A DNA stretch of 64,000 nt from the NCBI GenBank assembly GCA_043745195.1, contig JAYTTF010000188.1, positions 1 to 64,000 of the forward strand. Direction: 5' to 3'. Of the stretch, positions 1 through 8,522 are shown in pieces. The DNA is from JANXSF01 sp043745195 (lineage in GTDB: Bacteria; Acidobacteriota; Terriglobia; Bryobacterales; Bryobacteraceae). Under the pieces are notes generated by a model. It made no database searches. It was given only the letters and a program-made list of their open reading frames with translations, and had not been told where the DNA came from. Within the stretch, counting starts at the first letter, position 1. Every line of letters begins with the position of its first letter. The position numbers and the translations under genes were made by a program.

Positions 1-1
1 A

Positions 2-106
2 ACCCCAGACGATTTCAAAGGCGTCACAGTATTCCTTGCATCCCAGGCATCCAATTACATGTCGGGCGAAATAGTAACGGTTGACGGTGGATGGATGGGG
101 CGTTGA
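2..106 (+). CDS. Short-chain dehydrogenase/reductase, C-terminal end only
   Basis: Partial gene entering from the left edge. The last 34 codons are present and end at TGA 104-106. The tail reads like the C-terminus of a classical SDR oxidoreductase: a V-x-F-L-A-S segment, then S-N-Y-M-S-G-E and the family's V-D-G-G-W ending that closes the nucleotide-binding fold. These enzymes use NAD(P)H on alcohols, ketones or sugars. The substrate cannot be told from this fragment, though the ending resembles gluconate or deoxygluconate dehydrogenases. The next gene begins inside this one, so the two are probably co-transcribed. Confidence 0.75.
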   Translation, partial: TPDDFKGVTVFLASQASNYMSGEIVTVDGGWMGR

Positions 107-1008
107 GTAAATCCACAGTTGAAAAAATAGAATGGGGCGGTTGGCCAAACTGTTACCGCATTACTGACGGCAGAGTAGAGGCGATTCTAACTTCCGATGT
201 TGGTCCGCGAATTTTGCGCTTTGGTTTTGTTGGCGGTCAGAATGTTCTACTGGAAATACCGAACGAACTGGGTAAGTCCGGCGAGCCCCATTTTGTTGCT
301 CGCGGAGGGCATCGGCTATGGATTGCTCCAGAGCACAAGGACGGCAGTTACTCTCCAGACAATCTGCCTTGCCAAGTTCGCGTTGAGGATGATGCGCTGG
401 AATTGACTGGCCCCGTTGATCCCTTTACTCGACTTCGCAAGCAAATGCGCGTTCGTCTGGATGCGACGGGGTCACTGGAAGTTATCCATCGCCTGCAGAA
501 CTCTGGAAGCTGGAATGTGAAGGCATCCATCTGGGCATTGACGATGATGGCACAAGGCGGCCATGGAATTACCGGTTTTCCTCCACGAGGAACTCACCCT
601 GAATGCCTTGCGCCAACCAACCCTTTGGTAATGTGGGCCTTCACTGATTTAAGTGATTCGCGGATCAGCTTCACTCCAAAACATCTTGTTCTTCGACAAG
701 ACCCTCAAGTTACCAAGCCATTCAAGCTTGGACATTTTAATGAGGATACTTGGGGTGCTTATTTGTTGGGTTCCGATTTATTCGTGAAGCGCTGCACCGC
801 CCAACCCGGAGTGCCTTACCCCGATTTCGGTTGCTCTTTTGAAATTTGGACAAACGCAGGAACGCTGGAATTAGAAACACTCAGTCCATTAACAGAAATT
901 GAACCGGACGGATGGCTGGAACATACTGAGCATTGGAGTTTGCTCGAAGCCGCCCCAACGAAAGAATGGACTGATGAGACGATAACAGCGCTGATAACCG
1001 GGAAATAG
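91..1008 (+). CDS. DUF4380-like protein (galactose-mutarotase-like fold)
   Basis: A 305-residue protein with no signal peptide. It opens with a short strand pattern, then a T-S-D-V-G-P-R-I-L segment and a G-G-H-R-L-W-I-A-P-E-H segment near residues 75-85, which match the DUF4380 family as I know it. That family is thought to share the aldose-epimerase/beta-sandwich fold, and its catalytic role is not established. The ATG at 91 overlaps the upstream dehydrogenase by 16 bases and has no clear ribosome site. TTG at 103 is an alternative. The pairing with a dehydrogenase suggests sugar metabolism, which is inference. Confidence 0.6.
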   Translation: MDGALSKSTVEKIEWGGWPNCYRITDGRVEAILTSDVGPRILRFGFVGGQNVLLEIPNELGKSGEPHFVARGGHRLWIAPEHKDGSYSPDNLPCQVRVEDDALELTGPVDPFTRLRKQMRVRLDATGSLEVIHRLQNSGSWNVKASIWALTMMAQGGHGITGFPPRGTHPECLAPTNPLVMWAFTDLSDSRISFTPKHLVLRQDPQVTKPFKLGHFNEDTWGAYLLGSDLFVKRCTAQPGVPYPDFGCSFEIWTNAGTLELETLSPLTEIEPDGWLEHTEHWSLLEAAPTKEWTDETITALITGK

Positions 1009-1021
1009 TACGACTCCGTTT

Positions 1022-1510
1022 TCAATACTTACGCGTACCCAACCTGTGCTGCTCATTGATATAGGAGTGTAATCCGTTCCAACTCGCAGGTGTAAGAATG
1101 CCTTGCAATTGTGCGACGGAAGCAGCGATCAAGGAGAGTTTTCTTTGATCGTAAGTTTCCAATGTTGCTTGCTCAACTTGGCCCCCTTGCTCTTGAACAT
1201 TTGCTACTAAATCTTTCAAGTCCTTGTTCCACTTCTCTAAATCAACAACGAATTGATGAACTATTCCACTAACCTTTGCTAGCTCCTCGGGATCAATTGC
1301 TAATCGCCTTGCGAAATATTTTTCCGATGTAGAGAGAGTGGTCTCTGAGGAAGCTGGCTGTACCTTTTTGGCTTGAATGGATGAGTTCACTCTGTCATGA
1401 AAGTGGAAATACAAAAAGTATAATTCTGGTGAATCCACTGGCAGCAGAGACTGTGCTACAGACGGAACACAAATCAACAGCATTATAAAAGTGTGAAAAA
1501 GCGCTTTCAT
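1022..1510 (-). CDS. Small secreted protein of unknown function
   Basis: A 162-residue protein that I do not recognise. Residues 1-19 form a clear signal peptide (Lys, hydrophobic stretch, S-V-A-Q cleavage region). The rest is polar and rich in Glu, Lys and Gln with predicted long helices (E-E-L-A-K-V-S-G-I-V-H-Q-F), so a helical periplasmic protein is likely. The start is supported by an AAAGGAG ribosome site just before the ATG; that site overlaps the stop region of the preceding gene (stop at 1524), so the two are an operon. It converges with the DUF4380 gene across 13 bases. Confidence 0.6.
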   Translation of the reverse strand: MKALFHTFIMLLICVPSVAQSLLPVDSPELYFLYFHFHDRVNSSIQAKKVQPASSETTLSTSEKYFARRLAIDPEELAKVSGIVHQFVVDLEKWNKDLKDLVANVQEQGGQVEQATLETYDQRKLSLIAASVAQLQGILTPASWNGLHSYINEQHRLGTRKY

Positions 1511-1523
1511 TGCATTTGCTCCT

Positions 1524-2711
1524 TTACTGTTTCATAAATGCCCAATGGGCATCTCGAATTGACTCATCTGAGGCCAGCAGTTTTGCTTCACCCAATCCTT
1601 CTTCTTTTATCTCAGCGGAGTAGAGACGATCACTGATTCGATAGTAAACTGTACTCCTATCAATCAATAGAATCTCGCTATCTGCTTGATTTGTGTGAAT
1701 GGTGAAGTGTTTTTGTGACTCAATATTATATATGTGAAGCCGTCCAGGAAATAGAACGAGTGCGTCTAAGAAACTCTCGTCGGTTTCTGGACCATATTTT
1801 CCAATCTTAGTCCGCCATTCTTTCCTCCCTGGACTAACTTCCGTTTCCCTGCTTTCTGTAGTAACAGCAGCTTCACCGGGACGCCTTCGAGAAAAAGCAT
1901 CCACCGCTTTCTTCGGCAAGGTTTCAACACCTGTAATGTATGGGCCGAAATTTTGTAAAATGGCATACCGCCTCGCACGCATGGCAAGAACCTGCCAACT
2001 GCTGTCCCGTTTACGGTAGACTAGCAGCTTTGGTTCTGACACTGCGTCTTTAACCACTCCAATCACCCAGACCTGCGGATTGTTAATAATAAGTCCTGCA
2101 AAACCACCAGCTGTGAGTGAAACGGGTACTTTGGGTCCTATCCTTTGTCCTTTGTAGAAATAACCATCTTCATCTAAGCCCGATGATAACCCGTCACGCA
2201 ACACGTGATCACCGATTCCAGTGGCTCCGTGGGCGGTGATGTACTGAATTTGATCGAATGTACTAACAACAAAACTGTACTTACAGGGAATCGCCGGATT
2301 CAAGATCATCCCATCGACCCGGTTCTTTGCGTTTTCCCATGACAGCACTATTCCACTACCCGGAACGTCGGCGAGCCATTGCATCCCATCTGGCCCCCTA
2401 ATGTTCGCGGGAATCTCGCACTGCTTCACCACCGTTGCTGTATTGAAGCTCACAACTCTCAGTTGGTTGGTTCCATGCGGAATAAAAACGGCCAAGCCTT
2501 CCTGATAGGACAAAGCTAACCATTCCAGACCTTCTTTGGCCGAGATCACTTCAGCGACAGGAGTCACTTTTCCCGATTCTGATACTTGGAGAACCCCAAC
2601 AGGATAGTTATCAGTCCGGTTCCACGTGGATGTACCAGTGATCAAGTGGAGCTGTGCAAAAAGGCACGAAACAGTGGTTAGATGGAAGATGAAAACACGT
2701 TTAAGTTGCAT
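1524..2711 (-). CDS. Secreted protein of unknown function
   Basis: A 395-residue protein with a signal peptide at residues 1-19 (basic start, hydrophobic core, ending near F-A-Q). The body alternates short strands and turns and has no motif I can name. Phrases such as V-G-V-L-Q-V-S-E-S-G-K-V and Y-S-A-E-I-K near the C-terminus suggest a repeated-strand, propeller-like fold, but that is weak. Gene order is truncated lytic-like gene, this gene, small secreted protein, with gaps of about 36 and 13 bases, so they are likely co-transcribed. Base composition looks more AT-rich than most of the window. Confidence 0.55.
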   Translation of the reverse strand: MQLKRVFIFHLTTVSCLFAQLHLITGTSTWNRTDNYPVGVLQVSESGKVTPVAEVISAKEGLEWLALSYQEGLAVFIPHGTNQLRVVSFNTATVVKQCEIPANIRGPDGMQWLADVPGSGIVLSWENAKNRVDGMILNPAIPCKYSFVVSTFDQIQYITAHGATGIGDHVLRDGLSSGLDEDGYFYKGQRIGPKVPVSLTAGGFAGLIINNPQVWVIGVVKDAVSEPKLLVYRKRDSSWQVLAMRARRYAILQNFGPYITGVETLPKKAVDAFSRRRPGEAAVTTESRETEVSPGRKEWRTKIGKYGPETDESFLDALVLFPGRLHIYNIESQKHFTIHTNQADSEILLIDRSTVYYRISDRLYSAEIKEEGLGEAKLLASDESIRDAHWAFMKQ

Positions 2712-2747
2712 ACTAGTCTATCCTCATTAACGAGCTAAGTTAGTTTA

Positions 2748-4013
2748 CTACTGGGGCCCGAGTTTGTTTGCCGGCGTTTGATGTTCACACGTTTGAGTAG
2801 TCACGCACGTGCAGTATTCATATGCGAAATTATGTTCCTGAATTGTTCCATTGTTAAGTCTGATGGTGGATTTCTTGCTCCATAGCCATTCAGGGACAAG
2901 TGTAGTAGACAGAGAAATATAGTGAGGTGTCCCACCACCCACCATTCTCATCAAAATTGCATCCGCAAACCAATATGTTCCTGCCTGGCCGGTAACAGGA
3001 GTGGTGTAAAACGGCGCAACCTGCGCGGAAAAAACAAATTTGCAAGAATTTGGCAAGGTTCCCTCAATCTGCGGATTCGGTTCAGCAACTTGTTGATTCT
3101 TTGGCACACGCGCATTATATCGATAGAATTGCTTTGCTTGACGGATCCAAAACGGATATGCACGTTGGTCCTTACTTGTCCCATTGGCATCACTTGTATC
3201 TTCATTCGGCCCTGCCTTCTTGTCAAGAAACGTCATATAAGCACTTGCGTTCTCTCTCCAATTCCATAACACGCTGGTGGATGGAATTGGATCTAATTGT
3301 CCCAAGCCATACCCGGCCGGTTCACCCCAAATTGGAAATCCCCAATTTTTTTGAGTTGCGCACCACGCCGCTTGCATTCTAGTCTGCTCGCAGAATTGCG
3401 ATTGATTAGTTTCGTGTGTTGCAATCAGCGGCGCCATCCAATACTGATTTTGCAACGGAGAGGGGCTGGAAAAGGCGCTAACAACGTCGGCCGGGTTGGG
3501 ATTTTTCCCGCAGATCTTAAAATTGAACGAAGGGTACTGCAAGCCTAAGTATGTATAAATAAGTTCGGCTCGCCCCCCTCTAACTTCCGAAAAAGTGGGT
3601 TTCCAAGGCTCGGTTGTAGAACTATTAGTGTTTGGACCTGCTCTCCAATTATTGCTCTTTATATAGGCTGAACAATTGTCACAATCTCTATAATAGTAGC
3701 TATCTGAAACTCTCAATTCCCACGTGGTAGGTTGGACTTGGTTTCCTTGCGTATCTTTCAGACTTGCGATGATTGTAGGCATGTTCGCGTATTCGTCAAT
3801 ATATGCGCATGATCCCGAGCTTAGAGTGGTTGGAGAACCAGTTGCAGTAGATGATTGAATTGAAAGAGTAAGATTCCCTATTTTTACAGAAACTCTCTTT
3901 GCATTACTAGTCGCAGAAGTTTGGCCACCGCCAGCGGGCGCGAATTGGTTTCCAGCCGCTCCGCCGGACTTCACGGTTACATCATATAGTCCGGCCGAAC
4001 GGATGACGTTCAC
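2748..4013 (-). pseudogene. 5'-truncated secreted lysozyme/transglycosylase-like protein
   Basis: About 421 codons remain from an in-frame GTG at 4013. The open frame runs on into the adjacent 265-bp repeat (ATG at 4220), but the repeat-derived codons are not protein-like and recur elsewhere without this gene. The visible protein begins in what looks like the end of an Ig-like domain (G-L-Y-D-V-T-V-K-S-G-G) and has no signal peptide. Mid-protein it has an H-E-T-N segment and then G-F-P-I-W-G...G-Y-G-L-G-Q-L-D-P and W-N-W-R, which resemble a lysozyme-like peptidoglycan-cleaving domain with Glu as catalytic acid. Many cysteines suggest export. Most likely the original 5' end was replaced when the repeat arrived or by a deletion at its border. 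The lytic assignment is tentative. Confidence 0.5.
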
Positions 4014-4272
4014 CCTAGAAACGGTAGTTGCAAGCCGTAACCGGCACCCTGTCTGTCCAATTCGTGAAATCCGGGACGGGCGTGCAATTCTTTTGCAAGT
4101 CTTCCGTAAGCAGAACATCTTCATTGAATTGCAGCCCAGTCCCGGATTTCGCAGCCCTCCACACCTTAGTCCCGCGCCGAGCCCCACGATTGAATTTAGA
4201 ATCGAAAGAGCGCTTACCATTCAGGTGACAAATGGTTTCCACGCAACTGTCGGTGGGTTCAGGAGTTGATCT
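4008..4272. repeat. Dispersed 265-bp repeat, copy A, with internal hairpin
   Basis: Matches 19096-19360 in the same orientation over exactly 265 bases with no gap. I count about 23 mismatches, near 91% identity. Both copies begin GTTCACCCT and end GGAGTTGATCT, and flanking DNA diverges at once. Inside lies a stem-loop at 4066-4150: GAAATCCGGGAC (4066-4077) pairs with GTCCCGGATTTC (4139-4150), and TGCAATTC (4083-4090) pairs with GAATTGCA (4126-4133). Two minus-strand frames are open through both copies, but most substitutions change amino acids in either frame, so coding is unlikely. No transposase and no clear target duplication seen. Confidence 0.9.
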
Positions 4273-4414
4273 ATGGACGGTGCGTCAACTGCCGTTTTTG
4301 GGTTCACACCCAAGCCAACGGAACCGTGCGTCAATTGATTGTAAAATCAACTGATCGGGGAAATACTTGGACCACACAGTTTGAAGGCATCTACACTCGC
4401 AAGAAATAAGCCCA
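4273..4414. other. Short intergenic stretch between repeat copy A and the acylase gene
   Basis: About 140 bases. They contain GGTGCGTCAA (near 4280) and a related GTGCGTCAATTG (near 4326), a loose direct repeat. I see no gene and no strong terminator for the acylase gene that ends at 4415. Confidence 0.4.
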
Positions 4415-6784
4415 CTACTTTCGATTGCTCACTTTATATTCACGCTTTGTATTCGCGACAACGTCTTTTTCCGTGAACAGCACAGGCCTCCACTTCTTTT
4501 TTGCGAAGAGTTCTGTTTGATCCGAGTAATGAGGAGACGCAGGATCTCCCGATTCCGAGTAAGTCAAAAACGCCTTCGCCCGCGGACCAGCGGCAGTGAA
4601 TTCCAGTGCCATTAGAAAACTGGATCCATGCACAATCGGATACCCTTTGTCCGTCAGAAACGGGCTACCCTTCACCGGCTTCTGCTCTTCCATCGGCTCC
4701 AGCGTTGTCTGATTCCTCCCGTTAATTTGCATGTTCATCAACCCATCCACAAATCCTTGACCGCCATGCACTGGCATTCTCCGGCCATGTTTGTCCGTAT
4801 ATTGTAACTCGCCTAACGGCACATCTAGTGCAATGTTTGCCGTGCGCAGCAGCTTAACGGCCTTTGCGAAATTCTCCAACGGTCCAGCCCCTTCGGCCAA
4901 GCCGCGAGGAGTTCCCACGGGATCAGCCGGATCATATTCAACAGCGAACAGCTTCCCCTTCGCCATGAAATCGGGTTGGGCGAATTGCCCTAACCATTCT
5001 CGAAACAGAACGGCACCACGGCTTTCCAGGTCGAACCGTCCATTCCATTTCGCCAAGATATTACAACCGGCACTTACATCCACCACATCCTCGGCTAACT
5101 TCACTGAGGGCTGTGCCTCGCAACGCTTCACTAAGTCGTCTTTCACTAACTCGGCCGTCAAGCTGCGGTTACTCAGAATGGCATCGGCAATTTCATCCAG
5201 TGTGAACCTGCCATCGCTCCCAGCAGGCTTGTCAGGTGAATGCAGGCTCAGCGTTAACGCGTTGTTTCGGGTGCGTAGCGAACGGACTGTGAGTTGCTCA
5301 CCGTGCAAGGGAGAATACTCACCAGCAAGCGGGACAGCCCCGTTGGCCAACCAAAAACTGTCATTGGAATTGAACACGTAATCCGTTCTTTCCATTTGCG
5401 GCACTTTAGCAAACGGAATCGTACCTGGGCTCCGTGCTCCAGCATCGTACTGCCATTCAAAACGTGAATCACTGCCATCCAGCAGCACAATCCCTTGGCC
5501 TTCAAACAGCGCCTTTGTCGTTGGATCCTTCTTTCGACGATCCATCCAAAGACTCAAAGCTTCTTTCGATAAATTAGGCGTGGAGGCGCTATCGGTGTAC
5601 CAGGCAACACCCTCGCTGGACGATGCAATTGTATTCACCCATGGCATTCCTTGATACAGCGCATGAGCTGCTTGAAACTCCTTCATGCTCCGCGCCCGCC
5701 CCATCGCAAGCCACTGCGCAGGGCTGGTTTGGTTGTCCCAATTGGTATCGCGGACAGCATAGGCGCGCTGGTTCGTCCACCCTAACCGGGGCATGTTGAC
5801 AACAGGTCCGTAATGGCTGAACCATACCGTATGATCTTCGCTCTTCAGCGAACCATCGGCCTGCTTCACTTCCACTTTCACCACCTTCGAAGTCATAGCG
5901 CGCATCTGCTTGTCGTAACGATAAACGGTGGGTTTGCCCGGCTCAAGATCCAATGCGTAAAGCGTATATCGCTTCCCAGCCGAAACAGTATGTGTCCATG
6001 CCACATCGCGATTAAAACCAATTGCAACTCCCGGAGTGCCCACCAGACCGCTTCCATATACATTCAGCTTTCCAGGAATCTCCAAATGTTTTTCCCAGAA
6101 GCGGTTGGCACCCACCCAGGGATAATGCGGATTCGCCACCAGCATGCCACGTCCACCAGCGCTTAGATCTTTTCCAATGCCCCAGCCGTTGCTTGCCACA
6201 TCCAACTCAGGCCAACTTAAATTCGCGGCCACCGCCTTCTCCACCTCTCCAGGAGGTTTTGCACTGGCAATCATCTGTGCAAACCCGGTAGTTACTAACA
6301 GGAACACTTGCTGGTAAGTAGTAATATCACTGGCTGTGATTGGCCGAACCCAATCGGCACCTTTGCACCAGCCACCTAATTTGTCTTTGCCGGTTTCTGC
6401 TAAATACTTGTTGTATCCAGCCGCGTAGCCAACATACCAATCGCGCAGTTCCACCGGTTGCTTGGCCAAGTTAGCCGCTCCGCGCGCCGCAAGTCCGAAT
6501 GCTTTCATCGTCAGGTCCGATGCAACATGTTCCTGCTGCTTCCCAGGGCCGAAGTACTTAGAGCGTTCACCATTGGCCCGCACCACTTGATCGGCTATCG
6601 TACACAAATGATCTTCCGCCTGGGCATACCCTTCGCCATAACCAAGGCTGCCGAAATCCTTCGCTTGTATGTGCGGAATGCCATAACTAGTGCGCCGAAT
6701 GCGCGCTTCGTAGCGCGGTTCTGCAGAGACAATAGCGGCCATTCCATAAATCAGAAGTGTGAAAAGAGTGCAATAGTGGTGCAT
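4415..6784 (-). CDS. Penicillin acylase family protein (Ntn hydrolase, peptidase S45)
   Basis: An exported amidohydrolase precursor of about 789 residues. A signal peptide occupies the N-terminus (ending near V-S-A-E). Family landmarks follow: an R-x-x-Y-G-I-P-H-I segment at the start of the alpha chain, and an S-N-G-W motif whose serine (residue 204 counted from an upstream GTG at 6802) would become the N-terminal nucleophile of the beta chain after self-cleavage. G-x-V-G-T-P-G-V-A-I-G-F-N-R-D and A-W-T-H-T follow as in the family. Members cleave amide bonds in penicillins, acyl-homoserine lactones or acyl peptides. The length fits the PvdQ/AHL-acylase and aculeacin-acylase group, but substrate cannot be read from sequence. 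Start at ATG 6784 gives the best signal peptide. It stands alone. Confidence 0.85.
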   Translation of the reverse strand: MHHYCTLFTLLIYGMAAIVSAEPRYEARIRRTSYGIPHIQAKDFGSLGYGEGYAQAEDHLCTIADQVVRANGERSKYFGPGKQQEHVASDLTMKAFGLAARGAANLAKQPVELRDWYVGYAAGYNKYLAETGKDKLGGWCKGADWVRPITASDITTYQQVFLLVTTGFAQMIASAKPPGEVEKAVAANLSWPELDVASNGWGIGKDLSAGGRGMLVANPHYPWVGANRFWEKHLEIPGKLNVYGSGLVGTPGVAIGFNRDVAWTHTVSAGKRYTLYALDLEPGKPTVYRYDKQMRAMTSKVVKVEVKQADGSLKSEDHTVWFSHYGPVVNMPRLGWTNQRAYAVRDTNWDNQTSPAQWLAMGRARSMKEFQAAHALYQGMPWVNTIASSSEGVAWYTDSASTPNLSKEALSLWMDRRKKDPTTKALFEGQGIVLLDGSDSRFEWQYDAGARSPGTIPFAKVPQMERTDYVFNSNDSFWLANGAVPLAGEYSPLHGEQLTVRSLRTRNNALTLSLHSPDKPAGSDGRFTLDEIADAILSNRSLTAELVKDDLVKRCEAQPSVKLAEDVVDVSAGCNILAKWNGRFDLESRGAVLFREWLGQFAQPDFMAKGKLFAVEYDPADPVGTPRGLAEGAGPLENFAKAVKLLRTANIALDVPLGELQYTDKHGRRMPVHGGQGFVDGLMNMQINGRNQTTLEPMEEQKPVKGSPFLTDKGYPIVHGSSFLMALEFTAAGPRAKAFLTYSESGDPASPHYSDQTELFAKKKWRPVLFTEKDVVANTKREYKVSNRK

Positions 6785-6923
6785 CCCGAAAGTGTAGCGC
6801 ACACTTCATCCGTCCAATCAATCTCATGGTTGGCTCAAGAAAAGGTGGGTGTTATTCAACTTGAAAAACAACACAGTAGCTAAATTTCAGAGCAACTCAA
6901 TCATAGCGGTTGGAGCATAGCGA

Positions 6924-8399
6924 ATGATCAACCACCAAGCAAACAACGGTGCGTCCGTTGAAATCGAGGTAGCCGAAAAAAGCAGTGCACGGATTGTCCT
7001 CACCGCCCCCGTGACCGAGGTCTTCCATCATGCGGGTTACTTCATTCAAATGAGGATGGCTTCCCTGCCTATCTGGCTGGAAGACATTCTTAATAACAAA
7101 TATCCGCGTTGGCGCAATCTGGAAATATAACGAAGTTCAATCCGCGCGTTACATGCCTGCTGGAGTCAGAGTGGTGGAAACCGTCTTACTCAGTAAGTAC
7201 CCAACCAGTGATGTAGTGGTGTGTTTCCCCGATGATATTCATAAATTCATCGGCCCGAAAACACGCGTGGTGGCCCTCTCCACTTACAATCCTTTAGGCG
7301 TCACCTTCGCGGCCGGAGTTTATACTTCCATTTTCGGATCCTCGCGTGGATTCATTAACTCGTACTATTCGCGTCAACTGCTTGCGTCCATCAAAGGCAG
7401 TAAGTACCGCCAGAATTTCAAAGTCCTCGTCGGTGGTTCTGCTGGCTGGCAAATCTCTCAAACCGATTCCTTCGACGAACCGGGTGTGGATTGCATAGTG
7501 GAAGGGCGGGCTGAATCCGCAGAAACTCTTGAGCTTTTCCGCAAAGCGCTCAATGGCGAAGCCTTATCCAGGCAAGTGGATGTTGGCCATCCCAAGATGC
7601 ACGATGAGGTAATATTTTCAGACAAACGCACCACTTTCGGCGTCGTCGAAAAGACCACCTGCTGTGGCCGTCGTTGTCAATTCTGTTTGCCCGATCTCAA
7701 CCCGCAGCTTGATCTCCCCAAAGCCTAAATCATGAGTGCAGTTCGCGCCAACGTAAGCCAAGGGAACAAGCAAATTTCACTGGCGACTGAGGATCTGTTC
7801 ACTGACGTTGTCAACACTCCTGGAGTTGAACAACACATCCTCAACCATTGCCCCAGCCGTGGTGGACCCGCTGCTGATTCAGAAGATGTCAGACTTGGAA
7901 ACCGGATCGCCCGAATGGCAAAGATGATCATGCCTTGTAAGGGTGTGCCCTTCTCCAGAGAGGATTGGCCCAGCGTTGTACTCCAAGGATTAACGGTGCT
8001 GAACCGCAACAACTGGTTCCCGGCGATGACGCTGATGATTGGTAATCCAGGGGAAACCGATGAAGATGTAATGGCCACGCTCGATCTTCTGAATGAAGTG
8101 GAAAGCTGCGGATTATTTGCCTTATTCGTGCCGTCCATTTTCACGCCATTGCACAATACAAAAATGGCGAATCGCACAGGAGTAGCCGAAACCAAGCAAC
8201 TGACCCCACTGCAATGGCAGTTGATGATGAAGTGCTGGAAAAGAAATCTTCGCCCAGGTCAAAACGCAAACTGAACGGACCCAATTTCACATGGCCATTA
8301 CTGATGTTTAGCAGCGCTATTTCAGAGGGTTTGGCATCACGCATAGGGGAACTCTATAAACCGAAACCCGTAACTATCAAAACTACTGGCAACAATTAA
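6924..8399 (+). pseudogene. Decayed B12-binding domain radical SAM protein
   Basis: Three or more broken pieces read as one ancestral gene. Piece one (6924-7130) runs I-V-L-T-A-P-V-T-E-V and stops at 7128-7130. Piece two (7153-7728) holds the rest of the cobalamin-binding-like domain and the radical SAM cluster motif C-G-R-R-C-Q-F-C, then meets an in-frame TAA. The same frame resumes at 7732. Near 7850-7910 the sequence makes sense only in another frame (I-A-P-A-V-V-D-P-L-L-I-Q), so two offsetting shifts are present, and segments expected between A-T-E-D and V-V-N-T-P-G and before R-M-A-K-M appear deleted. A last shift near 8265 joins the C-terminus (K-R-K-L-N-G-P-N-F-T-W) ending at 8399. Not functional as it stands. 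Confidence 0.85.
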
Positions 8400-8522
8400 G
8401 CCGCATCAATGGCAGTACCTGCGGGCTGACAATGGAGACATGCCGGCAGGCTAAGTACCAGCCGCTGCCGCAGTTGGACAATTCCGAGTGCTGTAAACCA
8501 TTGCTGCGATACAATACCAACC

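Noticed and set aside
4015..4242. Protein-coding reading of the repeat (75-codon minus frame rich in plausible residues)
   Set aside because: The same region is open in two frames in both copies, and about 10 or 11 amino-acid changes appear among 23 base changes in each frame, so there is no sign of selection on protein.
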